Shown: positions 44,292 through 53,099 of the stretch, piece after piece
How positions within the stretch are numbered: position 1 is the stretch's first letter
Layout: each line of letters begins with the position of its first letter
Translations under genes and position numbers: made by a program
The notes under the pieces: generated by a model
What the model was told of the DNA's origin: nothing
Database searches by the model: none
The model's input: the letters and a program-made list of their open reading frames with translations, nothing else
Assembly (NCBI RefSeq): GCF_015277855.1
Contig: NZ_CP063812.1
Coordinates: 2,294,001-2,358,000 of the forward strand
Direction: 5' to 3'
Length of the DNA: 64,000 nt
DNA from: Microbacterium cremeum
GTDB lineage: Bacteria > Actinomycetota > Actinomycetes > Actinomycetales > Microbacteriaceae

Positions 44292-44681
44292 ATGAACGGC
44301 ACAGCGGCGGCACAGGATGCCGACCGCCAGGCCCGCTGGGAGGATCAGGAACGCGCTGCGGCATCCGCCACCCGCGACATCGCGGACGTGCCGGCGGTCG
44401 AAGTCATCACCACGACCGCGGTGCATCTCCTGAGCGCCGCCGCGGTGAAGGTCGGACTCGCCGACGACCCGGCGGCCCAGACCGATCTCGACGAAGCGCG
44501 CAAGCTCATCAACGCCCTCGCCGGTCTCATCACGGCGGGGGCACCCGAGATCAGCGACATGCACGCACGCTCGCTCCGCGACGGTCTGCGATCGGTGCAG
44601 CTGGCCTTCCGCGAGGCGTCGGTGATCCCCGACCCGATCGGTCAGGGCCCCGGCGAGAAGTGGACCGGCCCGGTCAACTGA
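44292..44681 (+). CDS. DUF1844 domain protein
   Basis: A small conserved actinobacterial protein of about 129 aa. The DUF1844 core is VEVITTTAVHLLSAAAVKVGL with DLDEARKLINALAGLI. It ends in a conserved GPGEKWTGPV tail. ATG 44292 or GTG 44262 could be the start; the core does not depend on the choice. It is divergent from infC. The function is unknown; the family is frequently found next to infC in actinobacteria. Confidence 0.85.
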   Translation: MNGTAAAQDADRQARWEDQERAAASATRDIADVPAVEVITTTAVHLLSAAAVKVGLADDPAAQTDLDEARKLINALAGLITAGAPEISDMHARSLRDGLRSVQLAFREASVIPDPIGQGPGEKWTGPVN

Positions 44682-46062
44682 TCCCCACCGCCGCCGCGCC
44701 GCGCGCGACAGCGTCCACGGTGCGGGCGACGGCTGCGGCATCCGTCCCCCGATTGCTGACGGCGAAGCGCACCACGGTGCGCCCCTGCCATGCCGACGAC
44801 GACGCCCACACGGTGCCCTCGGCGCGCAGCCACTCCCCCAATGCGGCGGTCGCGGTGTCATCGGGTCCGGCGAGGCACACCTGCGTGAAGACGACGTCGT
44901 TGAGCACCGCGAGGCCGGGGATCATCCGGAATCCGGCGGCGAGGGCGGATGCCGCGGCCGCGAGCCCGTCGACGAGGTCGGCGACGCCGGACCGGCCGAG
45001 CGAGCGCAGCGCCGCCCATACCGGCACGCCGCGCGCACGGCGCGAGAGCTCGGGAACGCGATCGTACGGGTCGGGGATGTCGGCGACCGTCGGCAGATAG
45101 GCGGCATGGGCGCCGAGCGACGCCGTCATGGCGGCCTCGTCCCGCACGATCGCGACGCCGCAGTCGTACGGCACGTTGAGGGTCTTGTGGGCGTCGGTCG
45201 CCCACGAGTCCGCGTCGGCCATTCCCGCCACGAGGTGGCGCAGGCGTGGCGCCGCGGCCGCCCACAGTCCGAAGGCGCCGTCCACGTGCACCCAGGCCCC
45301 GGCGCGCCGGGCCACCTCGATCGCCGCGGAGAAGTCGTCGAATGCGCCGGAGTGCACGTCACCGGCCTGCAGCGCGACGATGGCCGCCGCGTCGGGGTCG
45401 ATGGCGAGCGCGCGCTCCAGGCCTTCGACGTCGATGCGGCCCTCGTCGTCGGCACCCACGGTCTGAGGCGCGCCCAGGCCCGCGATCCGGGCGGCGAGCA
45501 CGACCGACGTGTGCACCGCGTCACCGGCGAGCAGGCGCACGCGCGGGGCGCGCTGCAACCCGCGGAGCGGATCGTGCCCACGGGCGCGCAGCACCGCGTC
45601 GCGCGCGACGACCAGGCACGACAGATTGGCGCTCGTGGCGCCCGTGACGAACCCGACGCCGCTTCCGGGCGGAAGCCCGAGGAGGTCGAGCAGCCAGCCC
45701 GCGGCGACCTCCTCGACCGCGGCGGTGCCGGGTGTCGGCTGACGCGACCCGGTGTTCTGGTCCCACGCCGAGACGAGCCAGTCCGCGGCGAGCGCGGCGG
45801 GGTACGTGCCGCCGATCACGAAGCCGTAGAAGCGGGGCGACCCCATCGCCATGAGTCCGGGCTCGACGGCCTCGGCCAGCGCGCCGACGACGTCGAGCGC
45901 CGGCTCCCCCTCGTCGGGCAGTCGACGGTCCAGTCGCGCCAGGATGCCGTCGACGTCGGCCTCCGGCCGGATCGGCCGGTCCGCGACGGAGTCGAGCCAC
46001 GACCGCGCGTGACGATGCGCCGCCTCCAGCGCGGATTCGTATTCAGGACGCTGCGCAGACAT
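44674..46062 (-). CDS. PLP-dependent group II decarboxylase
   Basis: A 462-aa PLP enzyme of the aromatic-L-amino-acid/glutamate decarboxylase family. The Schiff-base lysine is K293 in TDAHKTLNVPYD, and D261 (HVDGAFG) would hold the pyridine nitrogen. GATSANLSCLVVARD is the phosphate-binding region. ATG 46062 has GGGAGGG upstream. It overlaps the opposing DUF1844 gene by 8 bp at its 3' end. The substrate is open: aromatic amino acid, glutamate, diaminobutyrate or an aldolase-like reaction are all seen in this family. Confidence 0.85.
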   Translation of the reverse strand: MSAQRPEYESALEAAHRHARSWLDSVADRPIRPEADVDGILARLDRRLPDEGEPALDVVGALAEAVEPGLMAMGSPRFYGFVIGGTYPAALAADWLVSAWDQNTGSRQPTPGTAAVEEVAAGWLLDLLGLPPGSGVGFVTGATSANLSCLVVARDAVLRARGHDPLRGLQRAPRVRLLAGDAVHTSVVLAARIAGLGAPQTVGADDEGRIDVEGLERALAIDPDAAAIVALQAGDVHSGAFDDFSAAIEVARRAGAWVHVDGAFGLWAAAAPRLRHLVAGMADADSWATDAHKTLNVPYDCGVAIVRDEAAMTASLGAHAAYLPTVADIPDPYDRVPELSRRARGVPVWAALRSLGRSGVADLVDGLAAAASALAAGFRMIPGLAVLNDVVFTQVCLAGPDDTATAALGEWLRAEGTVWASSSAWQGRTVVRFAVSNRGTDAAAVARTVDAVARGAAAVGIS

Positions 46063-46168
46063 GGCACCCTCCCGGTGTCGGGGTTCACACGACGCCAGGA
46101 CGGACTCTACGCCGATCACCCGATGCGCGGCATGCCGGGACTCGGCACGACGCGACAGGTTCAGCGAG

Positions 46169-46981
46169 TCACGCGCGGACGAGCTTGACGGTGAGCGAGT
46201 CCACGAGCACCGCGATGCGATCATCGGCGGCCCACCGCTTGGCGAGGCGCGCGAGGACCGCGTCGAGCTCCTCCTGCTCCAGCCCGTGGATGAGATGAAG
46301 CCGCACCACGAGCTCGGGTCCGCGCAGCCGGGCGTCCGGGTCGCCGGGCTCGACGGCGAAGTCGATCACGGCGAGTTCGCCGCCGATGCTCTCGTTCAGC
46401 CCCGCGAAGACCTCGGGCGACGCGAAGCTCGGCTCCCAGGGCTGCCCCTGACCGATCGCCCACACGGCGGGGCGGCGGATCACGAACTCCGTCGGCGAGG
46501 CCGGGTCGACGACGATGAGCTCGGTGTCGTCGGCCACGGCCGCCAGCGCCGTGCGCACGCCGTCGACCGGGACGGGCCGTGCCGAGGCATCCCACCGCCC
46601 CATCGCCTCGACCGACGTGAACACCGGCAGCACGCGGCGCCCGTCGGGGGCGGCGACGGTGACGATCGACAGCTCCTGCGTCTTGTCGACGGCGAGACCG
46701 TGCGCGCCGACGCTCCCGGAATCCGGTTCGTCAGCCTGTCCGAGTGCTGCGAGCAGCGGGATCAGGAGGCGGGCGCCGCGGTACGCGTCCACGACCTCGC
46801 GCTGGCCGCCGCGACCGGCCCGGAACGCCGTCAGCGCTGCGAGCAGCGCGGGATCGGCCGAGCCGTCGTCGGACGAGTGGGGATTGTCGTGAAAGCTGCG
46901 CCCCGCCCACGGCACGCCGGCGGAGTCGGTCGCGGGATCCGCGCCGTGATCGTGGTCGTGCGGGCTACTTTCCGGCGACAT
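46169..46981 (-). CDS. SseB-domain protein
   Basis: A 270-aa soluble protein with an SseB-type N-terminal domain ([37 protein letters not shown]) and a C-terminal domain of the usual SseB_C kind. The ATG at 46981 lies 17 bp inside the end of hisA, so translation is coupled to the his genes. The N-terminus is His/Asp-rich (HDHDHG). Proteins of this family sit after hisA in many actinobacteria; their role is not known. Confidence 0.82.
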   Translation of the reverse strand: MSPESSPHDHDHGADPATDSAGVPWAGRSFHDNPHSSDDGSADPALLAALTAFRAGRGGQREVVDAYRGARLLIPLLAALGQADEPDSGSVGAHGLAVDKTQELSIVTVAAPDGRRVLPVFTSVEAMGRWDASARPVPVDGVRTALAAVADDTELIVVDPASPTEFVIRRPAVWAIGQGQPWEPSFASPEVFAGLNESIGGELAVIDFAVEPGDPDARLRGPELVVRLHLIHGLEQEELDAVLARLAKRWAADDRIAVLVDSLTVKLVRA

Positions 46982-47711
46982 CCAGCGCCTCGGCGAGCGT
47001 GAAGGCGCCGGCGTACAGCGCCTTGCCCACGATCGCTCCCTCGACGCCCAGCGGCACGAGATCGCGCAGCGCCACGATGTCGTCGAGACTCGACACACCG
47101 CCGGACGCCACGACCGGCTTGGGAGTACGGGAGGTCAGCTCGCGCAGCAGCTCGAGGTTCGGACCCCGGAGCGTGCCGTCCTTCGTGACGTCCGTGACGA
47201 CGTAGCGGCTGCAGCCCGCCTCCTCGAGGCGGGCGAGAACCGTCCACAGGTCGCCGCCCTCGCGCGTCCAGCCACGGGCGGCCAGCGTCGTGCCGCGCAC
47301 ATCGAGTCCGACGGCGATCACGTCGCCGTAGCGCCCGATCACGTCGGCGGCCCATTCCGGGTTCTCGAGCGCCGCGGTGCCGAGGTTGATGCGCGAGGCC
47401 CCGCTCTCGAGCGCCGCCTCGAGCGTGCGATCGTCGCGGATGCCGCCCGACAGCTCCACCTGCACGCCGCGGACCTGCTTGATCACCTTGCGCATCACGG
47501 CGGCGTTGTTCCCGCGGCCGAACGCCGCATCGAGGTCGACCAGGTGGATCCACTGCGCCCCCTGGCGCGCGAAATCGAGCGCCGCGTCGACGGGGTCGCC
47601 GTAACTGGTCTCGGTGCCCGCCTCTCCCTGGGTCAGGCGCACCGCCTTGCCGTCCGCGACATCGACCGCGGGAAGAAGGACGAGCTTGGGTGTGGAGGCG
47701 AAATCGTTCAT
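46965..47711 (-). CDS. hisA: Phosphoribosyl isomerase HisA (PriA type)
   Basis: A 248-aa (beta/alpha)8 isomerase that converts ProFAR to PRFAR in histidine synthesis. The catalytic aspartates lie in [10 protein letters not shown] (residue ~13) and [10 protein letters not shown]. The sequence follows the actinobacterial PriA pattern ([40 protein letters not shown]), and PriA enzymes also do the TrpF reaction; whether this one does depends on the absence of trpF elsewhere. ATG 47711 has GGGAG before it. It follows hisH by 66 bp. Confidence 0.93.
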   Translation of the reverse strand: MNDFASTPKLVLLPAVDVADGKAVRLTQGEAGTETSYGDPVDAALDFARQGAQWIHLVDLDAAFGRGNNAAVMRKVIKQVRGVQVELSGGIRDDRTLEAALESGASRINLGTAALENPEWAADVIGRYGDVIAVGLDVRGTTLAARGWTREGGDLWTVLARLEEAGCSRYVVTDVTKDGTLRGPNLELLRELTSRTPKPVVASGGVSSLDDIVALRDLVPLGVEGAIVGKALYAGAFTLAEALDVAGK

Positions 47712-47777
47712 GGCTCCCTGGCTGTTTGAGAACTGTGCGGGAGGTTCCGCGGAGCGCACTCGGCGGACGGCACGATC

Positions 47778-48458
47778 TCAGAGGGTAGCCCCGCTGAGCC
47801 CTTCGATCCAATTCGCGAGCAGCCGGATGCCGGCATCCCCCGATTTCTCGGGGTGGAACTGCGTAGCCGACAGCGGCCCGTTCTCGACCGCGGCGAGGAA
47901 CGGGGCTCCGTAGGTGCACCACGTGAGGGTCGGCTGCGGGAACGGCGGCTGCACATCGAGCAGCCACTTCTGCACGCCGAACGAGTGGACGAAGTAGAAC
48001 CGCTCGTGCTCGATGCCACGGAACAGCCTCGACCCCGCCCCGGGCTCCACCGTGTTCCACCCCATGTGCGGGAGGACGGGCGCGTCGAGCTCGGTGACGA
48101 TCCCGGGCCACTCGCCCATGCCCTCGGTGTCGACGCCGCGCTCCACGCCGCGCTCGAAGAGCACCTGCATGCCGACGCAGATGCCGAGGACGGGCCGGCC
48201 GCCGGCGAGGCGGCGCTCGATGAGCTCATCCCCGCGGCTGGCGCGGAGCGCCTCGGCGACGGCGCGGAAGGCGCCGACCCCCGGCACCACGAGCCCGTCA
48301 GCCTCCAGCACGAGACCGCGATCGGACGTCAGGCGGGCGTCGGCACCGGCCGCCGCGAGCGCCTTGACGGCGGAGTGGACGTTGCCCGAGCCGTAGTCGA
48401 GGACCGCGACGAGCGGCTTCGCCGCGTCTACTGCGCGAAGCTCGGGAGCCTCGCTCAC
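47778..48458 (-). CDS. hisH: Imidazole glycerol phosphate synthase glutaminase subunit
   Basis: HisH releases ammonia from glutamine for HisF. The triad is C94 (GICVGMQ), H202 and E204 (QFHPEKSG). [10 protein letters not shown] is the conserved N-terminal motif. The protein has 226 aa. The GTG at 48458 overlaps the hisB stop. hisF, its synthase partner, is not in the window. Confidence 0.95.
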   Translation of the reverse strand: MSEAPELRAVDAAKPLVAVLDYGSGNVHSAVKALAAAGADARLTSDRGLVLEADGLVVPGVGAFRAVAEALRASRGDELIERRLAGGRPVLGICVGMQVLFERGVERGVDTEGMGEWPGIVTELDAPVLPHMGWNTVEPGAGSRLFRGIEHERFYFVHSFGVQKWLLDVQPPFPQPTLTWCTYGAPFLAAVENGPLSATQFHPEKSGDAGIRLLANWIEGLSGATL

Positions 48459-49063
48459 AGAGCACCCTTCGTGCTGGGGATGCCCTCGACCAGCGGATCG
48501 AGCGCCTTCGCCTGGCGGAAGGCGCGTGCGAACGCCTTGTATTCGGCCTCGGCGATGTGGTGCGGGTCCCGGCCCGACAGCACGCGGACGTGGACGGTGA
48601 GCGCGGCGTTGAAGGCGATCGCCTCGAATGTGTGGCGCACGAGCGAACCTGTGAAGTGTCCGCCGATGAGGTGGTGCTCGAATCCGGCGGGCTCGCCGGT
48701 GTGGACGAGGTACGGGCGCCCGCTGATGTCGACGACGGCCTGGGCGAGCGCCTCGTCGAGGGGGACGAGCGCGTCGCCGTACCTCGAGATGCCGGACTTG
48801 TCGCCGAGCGCTTCGCGGATCGCCTGGCCGAGCACGATCGAGATGTCTTCGACGGTGTGGTGCGCGTCGATGTCGGTGTCGCCCGACGCCCGCACGGTGA
48901 GGTCGGTGAGCGAGTGCTTCGCGAACGCCGTCAGCAGGTGGTCGAAGAACGGCACGGTCGTGTCGATGCGGCTGCGCCCGGAGCCGTCGAGGTCGAGCTC
49001 GAGCTCGACGGTGGACTCGCTCGTCGCTCGCCGGAGCGACGCCGTACGGGGTTCAGCGCTCAT
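48455..49063 (-). CDS. hisB: Imidazoleglycerol-phosphate dehydratase
   Basis: HisB dehydrates imidazoleglycerol phosphate. Mn-binding motifs are [21 protein letters not shown] and the second set FEHHLIGGH with [16 protein letters not shown]. At 202 aa it is the single-domain form without the phosphatase part, as in actinobacteria. Its ATG overlaps the hisC stop and its stop overlaps hisH. Confidence 0.96.
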   Translation of the reverse strand: MSAEPRTASLRRATSESTVELELDLDGSGRSRIDTTVPFFDHLLTAFAKHSLTDLTVRASGDTDIDAHHTVEDISIVLGQAIREALGDKSGISRYGDALVPLDEALAQAVVDISGRPYLVHTGEPAGFEHHLIGGHFTGSLVRHTFEAIAFNAALTVHVRVLSGRDPHHIAEAEYKAFARAFRQAKALDPLVEGIPSTKGAL

Positions 49064-50145
49064 GCGGCCGATCCTACCGAGGCCAGCGCGTCGAGGAATG
49101 CGGTCGTCTCGTCCGCCGTGCCCGCCGTGACCCGGAGGTGGTGCGGGATCCCGACGTCCCGGATGAGCACGCCGCGGTCGTAGAGCCCCTGCCACGTCGC
49201 GGCCGGGTCGTCGACGCCGCCGAAGAGCACGAAGTTCGTCCACGAGTCGTGCGCCGTGTAGCCGAGCGCCTCCACCGTGGCGGCGATGCGGTGGCGCTGC
49301 ACGACGATCTCGTCCACCATCCGCAGCATGACCGGCGCGTGGCGCAGCGCCGCACTCGCGGCCGCCTGCGTGAGTGCGCTCAGGTGGTACGGCAGCCGCA
49401 CCAGGCGGAGCGCGTCGATGAGGACGGGGTCGGCAGCCAGGTAGCCGACACGGGCCCCTGCGAACGCGAACGCCTTGCTCATCGTGCGCGACACGACGAG
49501 CCGTTCGCGCCCCTCGAGCAGGGTCAGAGCGGAGGCCTGGTCGTGCGGGGCGAACTCGAAGTACGCCTCGTCGACCACCACCACGCCGTCGGTGGCGTCG
49601 TAGACGGCCTCGACGACATCGAGGCCGAGCGGAGTGCCGGTCGGGTTGTTGGGCGAGCACAGGAACACCACGTCGGGCGCCGCGTCGGCGACCTGAGCCG
49701 CCGCGTCCGCGGCCTCGAGCGTGAAGTCGGGCGCCCGGGTGCCCGAGATCCACTCGGCGCCGGTGCCCCGCGCGAGCAGGGGGTACATCGAGTACGTGGG
49801 GGCGAAGCCGAACGCGGTGCGCCCCGGCCCGGCGAAAGCCTGGAGGATGTGCTGGAGCACCTCGTTGGAGCCGTTCGCGGCCCAGATCCGGTCGCGGTCG
49901 AGCCCGTGGCCGAGATAGTCGGCGAATCCCTCGCGTAGAGCAGTGAACTCGCGGTCCGGGTAGCGGTTGACGTCGCGCAGGGCGCGGGCGATCGAATCCA
50001 CGATGTCGTCGGCGACGTCCTGCGGCACGGGATGCGTGTTCTCGTTGACGTTCAGCGCAACGGGAAGCGCTGCCTGCGGGGCTCCGTACGGCTTCTGCCC
50101 GCGGAGATCGGCGCGCAAGGGAAGGTCTTCGAGGCGTGGACTCAC
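49060..50145 (-). CDS. hisC: Histidinol-phosphate aminotransferase
   Basis: HisC is a class I/II PLP aminotransferase. The Schiff-base lysine is K224 ([11 protein letters not shown]), with NENTHP and [11 protein letters not shown] as substrate and PLP motifs. GTG 50145 is 7 nt after a TAGCAT -10 (50158-50153), so the hisCBHA mRNA is probably leaderless; ATG 50154 would lie in the -10 element. No histidine leader peptide is possible with this promoter. hisD is not in the window. Confidence 0.93.
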   Translation of the reverse strand: MSPRLEDLPLRADLRGQKPYGAPQAALPVALNVNENTHPVPQDVADDIVDSIARALRDVNRYPDREFTALREGFADYLGHGLDRDRIWAANGSNEVLQHILQAFAGPGRTAFGFAPTYSMYPLLARGTGAEWISGTRAPDFTLEAADAAAQVADAAPDVVFLCSPNNPTGTPLGLDVVEAVYDATDGVVVVDEAYFEFAPHDQASALTLLEGRERLVVSRTMSKAFAFAGARVGYLAADPVLIDALRLVRLPYHLSALTQAAASAALRHAPVMLRMVDEIVVQRHRIAATVEALGYTAHDSWTNFVLFGGVDDPAATWQGLYDRGVLIRDVGIPHHLRVTAGTADETTAFLDALASVGSAA

Positions 50146-50202
50146 CCCTCCCATGCTACGGGCGCCGCACCGACCACCGGCGACCCGTGACGTCGCGCGA
50201 CG

Positions 50203-50595
50203 TCACGGCGTCGGCTCGTACTCCGACGGGATCGACAGGCGCTGCCCCGCCCACACCACCGCGCTGTCGAGCGCGTTGAGCCGCACCAGCCGGTCGACGA
50301 CGTCGCGCGGGTCGTGCGACGGCGCGACCTCCTCGGCGATCGACCACAGCGAGTCGCCGGGCGCCACGGTGATCGTGGAGAAAGTGCCCGCCGGCGCCCC
50401 CTCGTCGCGCGACGCGAGCGCCGCGCCGCCGCCGATGATCGCGAACGCGAGGGCGATGATCGCCGGCAGAGCGGCGGCCAGCGCGAGGACGCGACGCCCG
50501 CGCACGGTCAGGCGCAGACGCGTCGCCCGGATGGCGACGGCCCGCGTGGCATCGGCGGGCGAGGGAACGGTCGTGGTGACGCCGATCGCGGTCAT
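50203..50595 (-). CDS. LysM-domain membrane protein, YneA/Rv2719c-like SOS division inhibitor
   Basis: A 130-aa protein with a cytoplasmic N-terminus, one membrane segment (about residues 36-60, [19 protein letters not shown]) and an extracytoplasmic LysM domain ([17 protein letters not shown] to the [10 protein letters not shown] end). It is divergent from lexA, as are Bacillus yneA, Mycobacterium Rv2719c and Corynebacterium divS, which block cell division in the SOS response. ATG 50595 has AGGAGG upstream. A strong promoter (TTGACA-17-TAGCTT) overlaps the candidate LexA site. The function is inferred from architecture and position. Confidence 0.82.
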   Translation of the reverse strand: MTAIGVTTTVPSPADATRAVAIRATRLRLTVRGRRVLALAAALPAIIALAFAIIGGGAALASRDEGAPAGTFSTITVAPGDSLWSIAEEVAPSHDPRDVVDRLVRLNALDSAVVWAGQRLSIPSEYEPTP

Positions 50596-50620
50596 GCTGT
50601 CCTCCTCTGGGGGCGGGAGA

Positions 50621-50659
50621 TTCGCACTCCCCGCTCGGCCGGGAGCGGGGAGGTGCGAA
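50621..50659 (-). promoter_or_regulatory. Large hairpin in the LysM gene leader
   Basis: TTCGCACTCCCCGCTC (50621-50636) is complementary to 50643-50659 except for one bulged base, with a 6-nt loop. It lies in the 5' untranslated region of the LysM transcript, about 25 nt before the start codon. Confidence 0.7.
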
Positions 50660-50665
50660 CCTCTT

Positions 50666-50699
50666 TTCCGAAGCTATCTTCGAGTCTGTAGGATGTCAA
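50666..50699. promoter_or_regulatory. Overlapping divergent promoters with a candidate LexA operator
   Basis: Minus strand: TTGACA (50699-50694), 17 bp, TAGCTT (50676-50671) for the LysM gene. Plus strand: TTCCGA (50666-50671), 17 bp, TAGGAT (50689-50694) for lexA. Both overlap the dyad CGAAG-CTAT-CTTCG (50669-50682). This resembles the actinobacterial LexA box TCGAAC-N4-GTTCGA with the inner C/G exchanged, so it is a plausible but non-canonical SOS box. Confidence 0.6.
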
Positions 50700-50858
50700 T
50701 ACCGGAATCCGGATCGCGACTCTCGAACGCGACACGCGGCGAGGTTGTTCCCCTCGCGGGTCACAGGCGGATACGGTTTCGATACGAGAACCCCACCACG
50801 GGCCTCCGACATTCGAAGAAACCGCGCTCCACCGACGGGCGCGAGACGGGAGCCGGAC

Positions 50859-51539
50859 ATGAGCGACGCGGCCGGGCGCGAGAAGCCCCAGACACGACGG
50901 CGCAAGAGCCTGAGCGACAAGCAGCTCGCGATCCTCGAAGTGATCCAGCGCTCGATCGCCCGTCACGGCTATCCGCCGAGCATGCGCGAGATCGGCGACG
51001 CCGTCGGCCTCAAGTCGCTCTCGAGCGTGACGCACCAGCTGAATCAGCTGGAGCTGAGCGGATATCTGCGCCGCGACGCGGGGAAGACGCGCGCCATGGA
51101 GGTGCTGATCGATCTGCCCGGCACCGCCACCGAGAGCCCGGCCGACAGCGCGCCGTCGGTCGGCGACGCCGCTCTCGTGCCTCTCGTGGGCCGCATCGCC
51201 GCCGGCGTGCCCATCACGGCCGATCAGCAGATCGAAGAGATCTTCCCGCTCCCCCGGCAGCTGGTCGGCAAGGGCGACCTCTTCATGCTGCGCGTGTCGG
51301 GCGACTCGATGATCGACGCTGCGATCTGCGACGGCGACTGGGTCGTGGTCAGGTCGCAGGCCACGGCCGACAACGGCGAGATCGTGGCGGCCATGCTCGA
51401 CGGCGAAGCGACCGTCAAGACGTTCCGCCAGCGCGACGGCCACACCTGGCTGCTCCCGCGCAACTCCGCCTTCGAGCCGATCCTCGGCGACGACGCGGTC
51501 GTGCTCGGCAAGGTCGTCGCCGTGCTCCGGGCGGTCTGA
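50859..51539 (+). CDS. lexA: LexA repressor
   Basis: LexA represses the SOS regulon and cleaves itself when RecA filaments form. The N-terminal winged helix ([32 protein letters not shown]) is followed by the S24 peptidase domain. The scissile A115-G116, the nucleophile S150 (SGDSM) and the general base K187 (ATVKTF) are all present. ATG 50859 with GGGAG upstream gives 226 aa; in-frame sequence further upstream to 50745 is not LexA-like. Confidence 0.95.
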   Translation: MSDAAGREKPQTRRRKSLSDKQLAILEVIQRSIARHGYPPSMREIGDAVGLKSLSSVTHQLNQLELSGYLRRDAGKTRAMEVLIDLPGTATESPADSAPSVGDAALVPLVGRIAAGVPITADQQIEEIFPLPRQLVGKGDLFMLRVSGDSMIDAAICDGDWVVVRSQATADNGEIVAAMLDGEATVKTFRQRDGHTWLLPRNSAFEPILGDDAVVLGKVVAVLRAV

Positions 51540-51596
51540 CGGATTTCATCCGATGCGCGTGTAGCCGTGTGAGCGGCACCACGATATAAGGGTGAG

Positions 51597-53096
51597 ATGA
51601 CCACCGCAGCGCCCGACGCCGACTCCCCCGACCTCTACGCCCGCTTGGCCGAGCTCGAGGCGGAGAACGCCCGCCTCCGCACCGAGGCGCCCCCGGCCGC
51701 GGACACCGCTCGCGGTCCCCGCGGCTCGCGCTGGCGGGCGTTCCTGTCGGCGCTGTGCATCGTCATCGCGACGATCCTCGTCCCGCTGGCCGTCGTCACC
51801 GCGTGGGCGCGGCTGGAACTCGTCGACGAGGCGGCCTTCGTCTCCACGCTCGCGCCGCTCGCCGACGATCCGGCCGTGCAGCAGATGCTCATCGACGAGA
51901 CGGTCGAGGCCGTCGAGGCCCAGGTCGACTTCGACGCGCTCACCGCCGACGTCTTCGACGGGATCGCCCAGCTCGGCCTGCCGCCTCGCGCGACCGACGC
52001 CCTGCGGCTGCTGGAGGCGCCGGCCGCGGAGGGCCTCAGCAACCTCCTCACCCAGACCGTGACGAGGGTCGTGGAATCCGACGCGTTCGCCGACACCTGG
52101 ACGACCACCACGCGTGCCGCGCACCGGGTGCTGACGGCCGCCGCGACCTCGGACGGCGGCGGCGTGGTGGTGCTCACCGACGACGGTCTCGGCATCCAGC
52201 TGGGCACGATCGTCGACGGCGTCAAGCAGAACCTCCTCGACCGCGGCGTCGGGATCGCGCAGCTGATCCCGGCCGTCGACCGCGTCGTCATCATCGGCAC
52301 CGGCGAGACCCTGGTCACGGTGCGGACCGTTTACGCGCTCGCCACCACCCTGGGCTGGTGGCTCCCGGTCATCGCCATCGCCCTGTTCGTCATCGGCATC
52401 CTCATCGCCCGGCGCCGCAGCACGGCGGTCCTCGGGACCGGCATCGGTTTCGTGGTGGGCGGCGGCGCCCTCGCCCTGGCGTTCGCGATCGGCTACCCGG
52501 TCGTCGGCCAGGCCGCCGTGCAGCTCGGCCTGTCTTCGGCGGCGCTCGGCGTCGTGTACGAGAGCCTCGTCGGGGCGATGCAGCAGACCGCGGCGATCGT
52601 GGCGCTCCTGGGAGCGGTGATCGCGGTCCTCGGCTGGTTCGCCGGGCGATGGTCTCCGGCCGTCCGGACGCGCGGCGCCGTGGGCTCGATGAACGCCTCG
52701 TTGCGCGCGCGGCTGGCGGACCACGGCTTCACGACCGGCCGCTTCGGAGCGTGGCTCGCACGGTACCGCATCGCCGTCCGCACGATCGTCGTGGCACTCG
52801 CCGTCATCTGGCTCTTCGCACTCCGGCCGCTGTCGGCGGGCGACGTCCTTCTCGTCGTCATCGTCGCGCTCGTGGTCACCTGGATCCTCGAGATCCTGCA
52901 GCGACGTGACTCGGCGACGGATGCCGAAGACGACGTCGCGGACGAGGTCGTCGTCCTCTCCGCCCCCACCGAGGAGCCCGCCCCCACCGAGGAGCCGGTC
53001 GACACCGAGGAGCCGGTCCCCTCCGCGGAGCCGGCCGAGGCCGGGACGGCGGAGCCGGCATCCGTCGGCACGAAGCGCAAGCCGCGCGTCCGCTGA
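51597..53096 (+). CDS. Large integral membrane protein, function unknown
   Basis: A 499-aa membrane protein. It has an N-terminal short coiled coil (LYARLAELEAENARLR), a first membrane helix at about 50-70 and a long extracytoplasmic domain (about 70-240). At least four more hydrophobic helices (about 245-460) follow, and a Glu/Pro-rich cytoplasmic tail has PTEEP repeats. TATAAG lies 6 nt before ATG 51597, so its transcript is probably leaderless. It is convergent with metE, with stops 3 bp apart. I recognise no catalytic motif. Confidence 0.72.
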   Translation: MTTAAPDADSPDLYARLAELEAENARLRTEAPPAADTARGPRGSRWRAFLSALCIVIATILVPLAVVTAWARLELVDEAAFVSTLAPLADDPAVQQMLIDETVEAVEAQVDFDALTADVFDGIAQLGLPPRATDALRLLEAPAAEGLSNLLTQTVTRVVESDAFADTWTTTTRAAHRVLTAAATSDGGGVVVLTDDGLGIQLGTIVDGVKQNLLDRGVGIAQLIPAVDRVVIIGTGETLVTVRTVYALATTLGWWLPVIAIALFVIGILIARRRSTAVLGTGIGFVVGGGALALAFAIGYPVVGQAAVQLGLSSAALGVVYESLVGAMQQTAAIVALLGAVIAVLGWFAGRWSPAVRTRGAVGSMNASLRARLADHGFTTGRFGAWLARYRIAVRTIVVALAVIWLFALRPLSAGDVLLVVIVALVVTWILEILQRRDSATDAEDDVADEVVVLSAPTEEPAPTEEPVDTEEPVPSAEPAEAGTAEPASVGTKRKPRVR

Positions 53097-53099
53097 GGG

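Noticed and set aside
47719..47740. TTTGAGAACT on the plus strand between hisA and hisH, like the rRNA leader motif
   Set aside because: Wrong strand for the his genes and no rRNA nearby; treated as chance.
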